Positions 1 through 12,114 of a DNA stretch of 64,000 nt are shown one piece after another. The DNA is taken from NCBI GenBank assembly GCA_037127255.1, contig JBANSL010000020.1, forward strand, positions 64,553,598-64,617,597, given 5' to 3'. This DNA comes from Persicaria tinctoria (lineage: Eukaryota; Streptophyta; Magnoliopsida; Caryophyllales; Polygonaceae). The translations under genes and the position numbers were made by a program. The notes below the pieces were generated by a model. That model did not search any database. It was not told where the DNA came from and saw only the letters and a list, made by a program, of their open reading frames with translations. Each line of letters begins with the position of its first letter. The first letter of the stretch is position 1.

Positions 1-3000
1 TTTCACTAGGCAAGGTGGAATGTTGTTAAGGCCATCTGTCCATAAAAATCCCGCCCGAGATGTCCAAATGGGCCCAGAATTGCGGTAATGTTCCTTAGAA
101 CAGCCGTTACGGACACATGCTCGGAATTTTTGTAATAACGTGAGACCCGTTGGTCTGATCGGACCGTTTGAGGACGCCTGGGAAAGCTAACTTCAGGAGC
201 TACGACTTTACTGAGTAGGTTTGCAGAGAATTTCTTCTCTAAAAGGGCTAGAAAAAATATTTTTCCTAGGCTTGAAGATGGGTAAAATTTCGACTTTTTT
301 CAAAGGGGTTAGTACATGAAAAAAATATGAAAATCTCAAAAAATGAAAATCCAAAATCCTTTGCACTAGGAAAGGTGGGATGCTTAAGGCAATCCGTCCA
401 CAAAAGTCCCACCGGGATGTCCAAATTGGCCCGGAATAGCGGTAATGTGCCTTAGAACAGCCGTTTCGGACCCATGCTCAGTATTTTTTGAATAACGTGA
501 GATCCGTTGTTCCGATCTGGCCATTTGAGGACTCCTGGGAGAGCTAATTTCAAGAGATATGACTTTACTAAAGAGGTTTTCAGAGAATTCCTCCTCCAAA
601 AGGGCTAGAAAAATCATTTTTTCTAGGCTTGAAGTTGGGCAAAATTTTGACTTTTTTCAAAGGGGTTAATTAGTCCACGAAAAAATCTGAAAATCTCAAA
701 AAATGAAAATCCAAAATCCTTTTCACTAGGCATGGTGGGATGTTGTTAAGGCCACCCGTCCACTAAACTCCCGCCCGGGATGTAAAATTGGCCCGTAATT
801 GCGGTAATGTGCCTTAGAAAAGCCGTTACGGACACATGCTCGATATTTTTAGAATAACGTGAGATCCGTTGGTCTGATTGAGCCGTTTGAGGACTCCCGG
901 GAAAGATGACTTGAAGAGCTACAACTTTATTGAGTAGGGTTTTAGAGAATTCCTCCTCTAAAAGGGCTACAAAAATTATTTTTCCTAGGTTTGAAGCTGG
1001 GAAAAATTTTGACTTTTTTCAAAGGGGTTAGTTCTCGAAAAAATATATAATCTCAAAAATTTAAAATCCAAAATCTTTTGCACTAGGCAATTTGAGTTGC
1101 TGTTAAGGGCATCGGTCCACAAAACTGCCACCCGGGATGTCCAAATGAGCCCGGAATTGTAGCCATGTGCCTTAGAACATCTATTATTGAGGACTCTTGG
1201 GAAAGCTCACTTCAAGATATACAACTTTATTGAGTATTTTTTCATAGAATTCCTCCTCTAAAAGGGCTAGAAAAATCATTTTTCCTAGGCTTGAAGTTGG
1301 GCAAAATTTCAACTTTTTTCAAAGGGGTTAGTCCACGAAAAAATCTGAAAATCTCAAAAAATGAAGATCCAAAATCCTTTGCACTAGGGAAGGTAGGATG
1401 CTGTTAAGGCCATCCGTCCACAAAACTCCCGCCCGGGATGTCCAAATGGGCCTGCAATTGCGGTAACGTGCCTTAGAATAGCCGTTAGGGACACATGCTC
1501 GGTATTTTTATAATAACGTGAGATCTGTTGGTCTGATCGGGTTGTTTGAGGACTCCTGGGAAAGCTAACTTCAAGAACTACGACTTTACTGAGTAGGTTT
1601 TCCGAGAATTCCTCCTCTAAAAGGGCTTGAAAAATTATTTTTCCTAGGCTTGAAGTTGGGCAAAATTTCTACTTTTTTCAAAAGGGTTAGTCGATGAAAA
1701 AATATGAAAATCTAAAAAAATGTAAAATCCAAAATTCTTTGGACTAGGCAAGGTGGGATGCTATTAATGCTATCTGTAAAAAAAACTCCTGCCAGGCATG
1801 TCAAAATGGGCCCGGAATTGCAGTAATGTGCCTTAGAACAACTGTTACAGACACATGCTCGGTATTTTTGGAATAACGTGAGATACGTTGGTCTTATTGT
1901 GCCGTTTGAGAACTCCTGGGAAAGCTAACTTCAAGAGTTATGATTTTACTAAGTAGTTTTTCAGATAATTCTTCCTCTAAAAGGGCTAGAAAAAATTATC
2001 TTTCCTAGGATTGAAGATGGGAAAATTTTCGAAATTTTTCAAAGGGGTTTGTCCGTGAAAAAATTTGAAAATTTCATAAAATAAAAATCCAAAAGCCTTT
2101 CCACAAGGCAAGGTGGGATGCTGTTAAGGCCATTCGTCCACAAAACTCCTTCCCGGGATGTCCAAATGGGCCCGGAATTGCGGTTATGTGCCTTAGAACA
2201 GCCGTTACGGACATATGCTCGATACTTTTGGAATAATGTGATATCTGTTCGTCCGATCATGCCATTTGAGGACTCCTGAGAAAGCTAAATTTAAGAGCTA
2301 CATCTTTACTAAGTTGTTTTTAAATGAATTCCTCCTCTAAAAGGGCTGGAAAAATTAGTTTTCCTAGGCTTGGGTTAGTCCACGAAAAAAATCTGAAAAT
2401 ATCAAAAAATGAAAATCCAAAATCTTGTTGGTCCGATCGGGCCGTTTAAGGACTCCTGGGAAAGCTAATTTCAAGAGCTACGACTTTACTGGGGAGGTTT
2501 TCAGAGAATTCCCCCTCTAAAAGGGCTAGAAAATCATTTTTCCTAGGCTTGAAGTTAGGTGGAATTTCGACTTTTTTAAAAGGGGTTAGTCCACGGAAAA
2601 AATCTAAAAATCTCAAAAAATGAATATCCAAAATCTTTTGCACTAGGCAAAGTGGGATTCTGTCCACAAAACTCCTTCCCGGGATGTCGAAATGGGCCCG
2701 TAATTGCGGTAATGTGCCTTAGAACAACCGTTACAGACACATGCTCACTATATTTGGAATAACATGAGATCTGTTGGTCCGATCGAGCCGTTTGAGGACT
2801 CCTGGGAAAGCTAACTTGAAGAGATACTACTTTATTGAGTAGGTTTTTAGAGAATTCCTCCTCTAAAAGGGCTAAAAATATTATTTTTCTTAGGTTTGAA
2901 GTTGGGCAAAATATCAACTTTTTTCAAAGGGGTTACTCCACGAAAAAATATTAAATCTCAAAAAATGAAAATCCAAAATCTTTTGCACTAGGCAAGTTGA

Positions 3001-3196
3001 GTTGTTGTTAAGGCTATCGGTCCACAAAACACCCACCCGGGATGTCAAAATGGGCCCGGAATTGCGGTAATGTGCCTTAGAATTGCGATATTATTGGAAT
3101 AGCGTGAGATCCGCTGGTCCGATTGAGCCGTTTGAGGACTTCTGGGAAACCTAACTTCAAGAGCTACGACTTTACTGAGTAGGTTTTTAGAGAGTT
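1..3196. repeat. 360-bp satellite array, block 1
   Basis: Tandem units recur at about 360 bp: the landmark 'actagg' followed by 'aaggtggga' appears near 4, 364, 724, 1081, 1382, 1742, 2102, 2641 and 2987. Each unit carries the same succession of motifs, such as 'ccgggatgtccaaatg', 'gccgttacggacacatg', 'cctcctctaaaagggc' and 'caaaggggttag'. Units differ by scattered substitutions and small deletions; one unit is fused across a deletion near 2421. The array runs off the left edge. The minus strand stays open for 60-113 codons in several units, partly because 360 is a multiple of three. I see no gene here. Confidence 0.95.
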
Positions 3197-4536
3197 TGAT
3201 AGCATGCATTTAGGTATGTATAATAGGTTGCATTTAGCTTAGTTATGATGCATATCATGCACGGTTTAAGTACAATTTGCATATTTGTTCTCTATGTTGC
3301 TGGAGTTGGAACCTACGCGCTTTTATTGATTATTTCAGATAACTGTGGATCTGAGGAGGAGACATGGGTTGATAACGCATTAGATGAGAATGTCTAGTTG
3401 ATCGAAAAAGTTGTCGCCGGACATGCTGAACTTGTTTTGCATTTTCTGGAGGTCTCGGTTGTTCGATTGACTATTATGACCATGCGTTGGAAAGCTCTTT
3501 CATAGAGCTACAAGTTTCTTGTTGACAACAAGAGAAAATTCGAGACATATTTTTCATGAAAGACCAATGCAGCGGCCGTAGTATATATGCCGCGGCCATT
3601 GCATTTCCCACGTGCAGCGGCCGCAGCATGTGCAACGGCCGCCGCATTTGACACCAGAGCATTGCGTTTTGTTTAATCGGAACCCTAATTTTGTTATTTT
3701 GGTTTTGTGGCCGACTTAGACCTTTTAAGGCCGAATATTATTAGTTTTATTTCACTTCTATTCTATTCAACGTTCTATCAGACAATTTGAGATTGAGCGA
3801 TGTCTTCCATGAGGAACTAAACTCATCTGTTCTACCTATAATTTGAAGCTTTATTTGGATTGATTGTGAGTTTCTTATTTTCGTTTCTTGTTTCCTATAT
3901 TTGAATGCTTCAACTTCTTTGTGCTTGATTGTTTATTGTTTTGTTCTATCTTGTCTGGCCAACTAGTTAGATCAATTCAATTTCTAAGGTTTTGTAGATT
4001 CCTGATTGTAAACCTTAACCTAAGCAGCAAACTTGTCCCTTTAAGGATGATTGAACTAATTGGATAGGTAGGAAGTTTGATGTGTTGTTAAATCCCTCTT
4101 TAGGAACTGCATATACCTTGGTTAATCTCTGAACTGAAAGCTATCATTTGGGTTAAATACTTCTTTAGGGATTGTTCAATTGATAAGGGTTTCTAGGACT
4201 GATTGGACTAGTAACTATATTAGGTCGGGATAAGGGCATTCATAGGAAGACTAAAAGGACAAGAGAAAATTACAATATCAATTCAACCAAATAAAGTGGA
4301 TAGTTGTAGGTAGAGCGATATTCTCTAAATTGCTTTGCATCAACTTATTTATAGTTTATTTTGTTTTCTTTCTTATTTCAATCACCCAAAAACCCCCATT
4401 TTCACTAAATGGTAAATACACATTGCAAAGGAATACTTGATTCTCTGTGGGATCGACCTCTTACTTACTTGCTATACTAGTTTGTAGACATGAGTTTACT
4501 TTTGATACGGTTTACGCGACAAAAAACCGTCCATCA
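3197..4536 (+). mobile_element. Solo LTR inserted in the satellite
   Basis: The satellite breaks off at 3196 and resumes at 4537. The insert begins TGATAGC, ends CCATCA (TG...CA), and is flanked by the identical 5-bp duplication GAGTT (3192-3196 and 4537-4541). No coding region lies inside and no second LTR is present, so this is a solo LTR of 1340 bp. A segment near its 3' end (4438-4475, 'tgtgggatcgacctcttac') resembles the LTR tail of Tat/Athila-type Ty3/gypsy elements, but that family assignment is an inference. A GC-rich patch at 3565-3650 repeats 'gcggccg' motifs. Confidence 0.88.
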
Positions 4537-7500
4537 GAGTTCCTCCTCTAAAAGGGCTAGAAAAATTATTTTTCTTAGGCTTGATGTTGGGCAAAATTTC
4601 GACTTTTTTCAAATGGGTTAGTTCACGAAAAAATCTGAAAATATCAAAAAATGAAAATCCAAAATCCTTTTCACTAGGCAAGGTGGGACGTTGTTAAGGC
4701 CATCCATCCACAAAACTACCACCCGGGATGTCCAAATGAGCCCGGAATTGTAGTATTGTGTCTTATAACAGCCGTTACGGACACATGCTCGGTATTTTTG
4801 GAATAATGTGAGATCCTTTGGTTCGATCGAGCCGTTTGAGGACTCCTAGGAAAGCTAACTTCAAGAGCTACAACTTTATTGAGTAGTTTTTCATAGAATT
4901 CCTCCTCTAAAAGGGCTAGAAAAATCATTTTTACTAGGGTTAAAGTTAGGCAAAATTTCTACTTTTTTCAAAGAGGTTAGTCCACGAAAAAATCTAAAAA
5001 TATTTAAAAATGAAAATCCAGAATCCTTTGCACTAGGCAAGGTGGGATGCTGTTAAGGCCATCGGTCCACAAAACTCCCGCCCTGGATGTCAAAATGAGC
5101 CTGGAATTGCGGTAATGTGCCTTAGAACAACCGTTACGGATACATGCACGATATATTTGAAATAACGTGAGATCCGTTGGTCCGATCGATCCGTTTGAGG
5201 ACTCTTGGAAAAGCTAACTTCAAGAGCTATGAATTTACTGAGTAGGTTTTTAGAGAATTCCTCCTTAAAAAGGCCTAGAAAAATTATTTTTCCTAGGCTT
5301 GAAGTTGGGCAAAATTTCGACTTTTTTCAAAAGGGTTAGTCCACGAAAAAAAATCTGAAAATCTCAAAAAATGAAAATCCAAAATCCTTTGCGCTAGGGA
5401 AGGTGGGATGCTGTTAAGGAAATCCGCCCACAAAACTCCCGCCTGGAATGCCAAATGGGCCTGGAATTGCGGTAATGTGCCTTAGAAAAGCCATTACGGA
5501 CACATGCTCGGTATTTTTGTAATAACGTGAGATATGTTGGTCTGATCGGGTCGTTTGAGGACTCTTGGGAAACCTAACTTCAAGAACTATTATTGAGTAG
5601 GTTTTTCAGAGAATTCCTCCTCTAAAATGGCTAGAAAAATTATTTTTCCTAGGCTTGAAGTTGGCCAAAATTTCGATTTTTTAAAAAAGGGTTAGTCCAT
5701 GAAAAAATGTGAAAAAAACAAAAAACAAAAATCCAAAATCTTTTGCACTAGGCAAGGTGGGATGCTTTTTATGCAATCCGCCCACAAAACTCCCACCGGG
5801 ATGTCCAAATGGGCCCGGAATTGCGGTAATGTGCCTTAGAACAGCCGTTACGGACACATGCTCGGTATTTTTTGAATCCGTTGGTCCGATCTGGCCGTTT
5901 GAGGACTCCTGGGACAACTAACTTCAAGAGCTACGACTTTACTGGAGGTTTTTAGTGAATTCCTCCTCTGAAAGGGCTAGAAAAATCATTTTTCCTAGGC
6001 TTGAAGTTGGGCAAAATTTCTACTTTTTTCAAAAGGGTTAGTCCATGAAAAAAATCTGAAAATCTCAAAAAATAAAAATCCAAAATCCTTTGGACTAGGC
6101 AAGGTGGGATGTTGTTAAGCCTATCCGTAAAAAAAAACTCTCGCCAGGCATCACAAAATGGGCCCTGAATTGCGGTAATGTGTCTTAGAACAGCCGTTAC
6201 GGACACATGCTCGGTATTTTTGGAATAACGTGAGATACGTTGGTCCGATCGGGCCGTTTGAGAACTCCTGGGAAAGCTAACTTCAAGAGGTACAACTTTA
6301 CAAAGTCGTTTTTCAGAGAATTCTTCCCCTAAAAAGGCTAGAAAAATTATCTTTCCTAGGCTCGAAGTTGGGAAAAATTTCGAAATTTTTCAAAGGGGTT
6401 AGTCCATGAAAAGATCTGAAAATTTTAAAAAAAAAATCCAAAAGCTTTTGCACAAGGCAAGGTGGGATGCTGTTAAGGACATTAGTCCACAAAACTCCTT
6501 CCCAGAATGTCCAAATGGGACCGAAATTGTGGTAATGTGCCTTAGAACAGCCGTTACGGACACATGCTCGGTATTTTTGGAATAACGTGAGATCCGTTCG
6601 TTCGATCATGCCATTTCAGGACTCTTGAGAAAGCTAACTTCAAGAGCTACGACTTTACTAAGTTGTTTTTCAGAGAATTCCTCTTCTAAAAGGGCTGAAA
6701 AAATTATTTTTCCTAGGCTTGGAGTTGGGCAAAAATTTAGACTTTTTTCAAATGGGTTAGTCCACGAAAAAATTTGAAAATATCAAAAAATGAAAATCCA
6801 AAATCTTGTTGGTCTGATCGGGCCGTTTGAGGACTTTTGGGAAAGCTAATTTCAAGAGCTACGACTTTACTAGGGAGGTTTTCACATAATTCCTCCTCTA
6901 AAAGGGCTAGAAAATTATTTTTCCTAGCCTTGAAGTTGGGCAAAATTTCGACTTTTTTAAAAGGGGTGAGTCCACGAAAAAAATATGAAAATCTCGAAAA
7001 ATGAATATCCAAAATCCTTTGCACTAGGCAAGGTGGGATGCTGTTAAGGCCATCCGTCCACAAAAATCCCGCTCGGGATGTCCAAATGGGCTCGGAATTG
7101 CGGTAATGTGCCTTAGAACAGCCGTTACGAACACATGGTCGGTATTTTTGGAATAACGTGAGATACGTTAGTCCGGTCGGGCTGTTTGAGGACGCCTGGG
7201 AAAGCTAACTTCAAGAGCTACGACTTTACTGAGTAAGTTTTTAGAGAATTCCTCCTCTAAAACGGCTAGAAAAATTATTTTTCCTAGACTTAAAGTTGGG
7301 TAAAATTTTGACTTTTTTCAAAGAGATTAGTCCATGAAAAAAATATGAAAATCTCAAAAAACAAAAATCTAAAATACTTTGCCCTAGGCTAGGTGGTATG
7401 CTGTTAAGGCCATCCGTTCACAAAACTCCTGCCTGGGATGTGCAAATGGGTCTGGAAGTGCGGTATTGCGCCTTAGAACAGCCGTTACAGACACATGCTC

Positions 7501-8493
7501 GATATTTTTGGAATAACATGAGATCCTTTGGTCCGATCGGGCCATTTGAGGACTCCTGGGAAAGTTAACTTCAAGAGCTTCGACTTTACTACGGAGGTTT
7601 TCAGAGAATTCCTCCTCTAAAAGGCTTAGAAAAATTATTTTTCCTAGGCTTGAAGTTGGACAAAATTTTGACTTTTTTCAAAGGGGTTATTCCACAAAAA
7701 AAAATATGAAAATCTCAAAAAATGAAAATCCAAAATCCTTTGCAATAGGCAAGGTGGGATGTTGTTAAGGCCATCTGTCCACAAAACTCCTGCCCGGGAT
7801 GTCCAAATGGGCTCTGAAATGCGATAATGTGCTTTAGAACAGCCGTTACGGACACATGCTCGGTATTTTTGAACTAACGTGAGATTCGTTGGTCCGATCA
7901 TGCTGTTTAAGGACTCTTGGGAAAGCTAACTTCAAGAGCTACGACTTTACAGAGAAGGTATTCAGAGATTTCCTCCTCTAAACGGGCTAGAAAAATCATT
8001 TTTCCTAGGCTTGAATGTTCTAAAAATTTTGACTTTTTTTCAAAGGGGTTAGTCCACGAAAAAAATATGAAAATCTCAAAAAATGAAAATCCAAAATCCT
8101 TTGCACTAGTTAAGGTGGGATGTTGTTAAGGCCATCCATCCAGAAAACTGCCGCCCGAGATGTCCAAATGTCCTGGAATTGCGGTAATGTGCCTTAGAAT
8201 AGCCGTTACGGACACATTCTTGGTATTTTTTTAATAACGTGAGATCTGTTGGTCTGACCGGGCCGTTTGATGACTCCTAGGAAAGCTAACTTCAAGAGCT
8301 ACGACTTTACTAAGGAGGTTTTCAGATACTTCCTCCTTTAAAAGGGCTAGAAAAATCATTTTTTCTAGGCTTTAAGTTTGGCAAAATTTCGACTTTTTCC
8401 AAAGGGGTTAGTCTACGAAAAAATATAAAAATCTCAAAAAATGAAAATCCAAAATCCTTTGTGCTAGGCAAGGTGGGATGTTGTAAAGGCCAT
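4537..8493. repeat. 360-bp satellite array, block 2
   Basis: This continues the same satellite after the solo LTR. Unit landmarks lie near 4673, 5032, 5391, 5746, 6091, 6449, 7022, 7382, 7742, 8103 and 8462, with modal spacing 355-361 bp. A deletion-fusion unit near 6802 has the same junction ('aaatcttgttggtc') as the one near 2421 in block 1. The two units before it also match their block-1 counterparts in diagnostic variants, which indicates duplication of multi-unit segments. The block ends where the Ty3/gypsy-type element enters after GCCAT. Confidence 0.95.
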
Positions 8494-8660
8494 TGTTGTG
8501 AGCCTAATTCGCCATGTTTTACAGTTACTTTTATATCGATTTTTGCATTCATTTCATACATTTGGGATAGAATAATACATAATTTGTGTAGTTTATGTTT
8601 ATTTGCAATATATGGAGGTCTACACAAGTTTTTGTTATATTTCGCAGAAATCGGACGCAC
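8494..8660 (+). repeat. Truncated 5' LTR copy
   Basis: This stretch aligns with the first ~165 bp of the LTR at 11808: both have TGTTGTGAGC, 'acttttatatcg', 'tgtagtttatgtttatttgc' and 'attcgcaga' or 'atttcgcaga' in the same order, with many substitutions. The alignment fades near 8655, and the minus-strand protease frame ends at 8680. The remaining LTR length, including the palindrome-rich part seen in the other copy, is missing here. Confidence 0.75.
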
Positions 8661-8679
8661 TTTGAAGCTTAAAGGAAAG

Positions 8680-9320
8680 TCATGAAGAAGCTAAGGATGG
8701 TGGAGCTGGAGAAAAGGCCATTTTTAGGATGGCCATGATCTCCTCCACCTGGGCCTCCATATCCCTCTTTTCCAGCTCTTCAGGAGTCATATTTCTTACC
8801 TTGGGCTCCCCGCAAGTGATGTAACCAGCTGAGATAGATTTTACCTCTTCCATTGGACCTGTATGCCTTTCAGTTTTATTAAAGGAATACTCAATTACCT
8901 CATCGCTGATGTTGAAAGTGAGCACTCCTTTCCTCACGCTTATGTTGGCATCCACTGTCGCCAAGAAGGGCCTTCCTAGAATAATTGGACAAGCAGGGTC
9001 CTCCGCCATATCAACAATTAAGAAATCAGCAGGGACAAAGAACTTACCTACTTGCACTGGCACATTGTCCACCATGCATGTTGGAATGACCACTGTGTTG
9101 TTGGCCATATAAAGTCTAGCATCCACAGGCTCTAGGACACCTATCTTAATCTTGGACCATATCGTTAAAGGCATTATACTCACACTAGCTCCAAGATCAC
9201 ATAAATCATTAATTTTATGTTGACCAAATCCAATAGTTATAGCAAACTTACCTGGATTTGGTCTCTTCTCAAGTACGTCTAAGTGGCTGCACTCCTCTGT
9301 TATTTCAGCCTGGACCTCTT
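8680..9320 (-). pseudogene. Retropepsin-like protease region of the gypsy element
   Basis: The minus-strand frame reads through IGFGQHKINDLCDLGASVSI, then continues into VPVQVGKFFVPADFLIVDM and CPIILGRPFLATVDANISV. The DLGAS motif is the aspartic-protease active-site loop as seen in plant Ty3/gypsy gag-pro proteins, and ILGRPFL is the conserved region near the domain end. The frame is open from about 9320 to a TGA at 8680-8682. It is offset from the preceding gag-linker frame, which stops at 9300, so a frameshift separates gag from protease. Nothing of reverse transcriptase follows; the frame runs straight into the truncated LTR. Confidence 0.82.
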
Positions 9321-9734
9321 CTTGCTTAGAATCTCCTTGAGGAATTTGACATAGGATGGCATTTCATTGAGAGCTTCTGTGAAGGGAATGGTAACATTGA
9401 GCTTCTGAAGCATCTTGATGAAGCACTGAAACTTCTTCTCTGCTGGGTCCTTAGGAGATTTTGTGGGGAAAGGCAGATTCTTTTTCTGATTCGGAGCCAG
9501 AACAGATGCTGGAGGTGTAGCAGCTTTCTCGACGTTGACTTGAGTTTCCTCGATATCGACAAGTTCTTCCTCGATATCGACTAGTTTCTTCGGTGTCGAG
9601 TTGCTGTACTGTGCAAACGAAGGCTGGCCTACTTTGTTGTCGATATCGAGGAGACCTTCCTCGATATCGAGTTGTTTTTTGTCGATATCGACCAAGGTCT
9701 GGTCGATATCGAGTTGATGTTCTCCTCCGTTTTG
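9300..9734 (-). pseudogene. Gag-protease linker with seven-residue VDIE/LDID repeats
   Basis: This is the continuation of the gag frame after an in-frame TAG at 9735-9737. It contains a run of LDIDQTL, VDIDKKQ, LDIEEGL, LDIDNKV and later LVDIEEELVDIEE. Each repeat is encoded around the palindrome TCGATATCGA, found at 9550, 9571, 9640, 9661, 9682 and 9703; most are exactly 21 bp apart. Downstream, 'FQCFIKMLQKLNVTIPFTEA' then 'MPSYVKFLKEILSKK' resembles the region just before protease in plant Tat/Athila-type elements. The frame ends at 9300, where a frameshift leads to the protease frame. The repeat is a local expansion; its function is unknown. Confidence 0.72.
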
Positions 9735-11072
9735 CTATTTTCCGACCTCTGGCTCCTGTAGTTGATGGCCGCTTCTGAGTTTTACAGCAGCGATGTGTCC
9801 AGTCTTCCCCTTAGGATTTGTTTCTGAAGATCCAGGGAGTGTTCCTGATTGTCTGGGAATGCTTGCTGCTAGTTGGCCAATCTGTGTTTCCATTGACTTC
9901 CTCCAGACGTCGATTTCCCCAAGCCTAGAGTTGACACCTTGAATCTGAGTGTAGACTGAGTTGAAGGACTGCTTGGTGTCTGAATGGTTCCTCCGCATTT
10001 CCTCTAGGATTGTTTGTAGATCATCCCTCTTTTGGTCCCTTTCCGGATGTCCTGGAGCTCTGTAGGGTGGGGGGTTCCTAGGGGCACCTTGGTTCCATTG
10101 TGGTTGCTGGAACCTTTGGTCTCCCATGTAGCGATTGGGACCCCCTGCGTAAGCTGCCTCTTCATGGTATTCTTCCAGCCTGACTTGCTCTGTGTGTGGG
10201 CACTCAGTAGTGGTGTGCCTCTGTGATCCGCATTCAATACAAGGCTGGTTGACAGAAAGATACTTTACTTGTTTGAGGAGCTTCTTATTCTGATCTCTGT
10301 AGTATTGCTCCCTTACATCTGGATCAATTTCCTTAGAGGGCTCATAGAGGGGCATGGACGGTGCTGGCCTAGCATAGGGGTTCTCCTCATAGTTAATTGG
10401 AGTCCCATACTTGTTGTCATAGTTGGTCAGTTTGTCGAGAGCATCCCATGCGTTAGCTGGCGGCATTGTCAGATACTCATAGTGAGTATATGTGTTGATC
10501 CTATCCTTAGCAGCCAGATCAAGAGAGTTGAAGAAGATCTCCTGAACGATGCAGGGTTGCTGTCCATGAGTAGGGCAGGATCGCAGTAGATCCTTATAGC
10601 GTTCCCATGCCTTTGCTAGCGGCTCTCCAGGCTGCTGTATGAAAGATGTAATCTTTTGGCGAAGGAGGGATGTCTTGGCAGGAGGAAAGAATTTATTGAG
10701 AAATTCCTGCTTTACTTGAGCCCATGTCGTGAGAGATCGTGGTTTCAGTCCTTCCAACCACTTCAGTGCGGGACCAGCGAGAGACCAACGGAAAGCCTTC
10801 ATTAGGATGTACTCCAGGGTGGTACCTTCAGCAAGAGTACGAAACATGTCAGTAAAGTTTGTAATATGCTGAAGCAAGCATTCATTAAATCTACCATGAA
10901 AAGCATGATTTTTAATTTCAATAAGGAATTGAGTGCGAATTTCATAGTTATTTTCAGGGATGAGAATGGCCGATTCAGGCACGACGAGAGTCGGGTGCAT
11001 ATGCTTATGCATCACAAAAGCCATAATATGCCTTATTTCATATATTGCTCCACGTGATCCAAATATTGCCAT
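9735..11072 (-). CDS. Ty3/gypsy gag polyprotein, 445 aa
   Basis: Gag forms the capsid and nucleocapsid of the retrotransposon particle. From the ATG at 11072 the frame is open for 445 codons. Residues ~45-230 form the plant retrotransposon gag domain, with GPALKWLEGLKPRSLTTWAQ, 'EFLNKFFPPAKTSLLR' and 'SFIQQPGEPLAKAWERYKDL' as its conserved core. A zinc-knuckle-like CIECGSQRHTTTECP (C-x2-C-x4-H-x4-C in form) follows near residue 290. The last ~100 residues are hydrophilic and Gln-rich. The frame ends with TAG at 9735, in phase with more gag-linker sequence, so the stop is probably a mutation. The strand is opposite to the flanking LTRs. Confidence 0.88.
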   Translation of the reverse strand: MAIFGSRGAIYEIRHIMAFVMHKHMHPTLVVPESAILIPENNYEIRTQFLIEIKNHAFHGRFNECLLQHITNFTDMFRTLAEGTTLEYILMKAFRWSLAGPALKWLEGLKPRSLTTWAQVKQEFLNKFFPPAKTSLLRQKITSFIQQPGEPLAKAWERYKDLLRSCPTHGQQPCIVQEIFFNSLDLAAKDRINTYTHYEYLTMPPANAWDALDKLTNYDNKYGTPINYEENPYARPAPSMPLYEPSKEIDPDVREQYYRDQNKKLLKQVKYLSVNQPCIECGSQRHTTTECPHTEQVRLEEYHEEAAYAGGPNRYMGDQRFQQPQWNQGAPRNPPPYRAPGHPERDQKRDDLQTILEEMRRNHSDTKQSFNSVYTQIQGVNSRLGEIDVWRKSMETQIGQLAASIPRQSGTLPGSSETNPKGKTGHIAAVKLRSGHQLQEPEVGK

Positions 11073-11807
11073 TCTTTACCTTATTTCCTATTCGGGGATT
11101 ATGTTGAGAATGATGTTACATTATGGAGATGTTATATGGTAGTTGTGTTATTGTTATCATTGTTGGAGTTTGGTAGGAAAATGTTTGAAAAATATGGAAA
11201 ATTTAATGAGTGAGAAAAAATCCAATCACCTCAGGAGATAAAGGTAGATTGACCCTGCTCGCTGAGATAATAGTTTGGCGAGATGGGACACACAGGTGAG
11301 GAGTCCAAAGCACTAAGTATCCGGGGTCATTCATGACACCCATGTTTGTGACTCGCGAGAAGGCAGTGCTGAGGTTAGAGAGGTAAAAGCATTATTATTG
11401 AAAAAAAAAAGCATTATGAAAGGTGATGATTCTTATGAAAAAGGAATGTGGTATGAAAGTTTGGAAAATACTCCATTTCCCCGGATCATTAGCACCACAT
11501 AGCCAAAAATATTGCCCACATTTAGACTTTTACCAATCTACTCCTTATTTGAGCTTAAATTAAAGTCCTCTTGATTATTAATGCTTTGTCACATGAATTT
11601 GTTTTTACATAACCCTCCTTTTGTGAGTAGATGTTGCTTTTTTAATTGCACATGCATGGATCTGTGACACTAGTACCTTTTCGAGGATGGTAATTGACTG
11701 CAGGGACATATGGCAATGAATCTATGATGTTGAGAGTTTTGATTCCTTCCCCTGAATGACAAGTAAAAGTATTGCTTGAGGACAAGCAAGCTTAAGTATG
11801 GGGTGTT
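11073..11807 (+). other. Non-coding 3' region and polypurine tract
   Basis: No open frame of note lies here. The plus strand from about 11600 looks like the untranslated region before the 3' LTR of a Tat/Athila-type element: 'gtgacactagtaccttttcg', then 'attgcttgaggacaagcaag', then the purine-rich 'aagtatgggg' (11793-11803) just before TGTTGTGAGC. I did not find a convincing tRNA primer-binding site next to the inverted gag. Confidence 0.6.
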
Positions 11808-12114
11808 TGTTGTGAGCTGAATCTGCTATGTTTTACAATAACTTTTATATCGTTTTCTGCATACCTTTCATGCATATGGGCTAGAATAGTACAGAATCTA
11901 TGTAGTTTATGTTTATTTGCCAAATTATGGAATCTACACCAGTTTCTGTTTAAATTCGCAGAATTCGAGGCAATTTACAGCAGTTCTGAGAAAGGTTGGA
12001 AAAGCTCGGAAGTCAACTACAGAAGTCCAAGGTCAAAGGACTACAGAACCAGGACGAATCAAACTGGAAACCAGAACTACTCGATATTGATGAAAAGTAG
12101 TCGATATCGACAAA

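Noticed and set aside
384..8660. Numerous minus-strand open frames of 60-113 codons within the satellite
   Set aside because: They repeat with the satellite unit, lack consistent starts and match no protein family; treated as by-products of the repeat.
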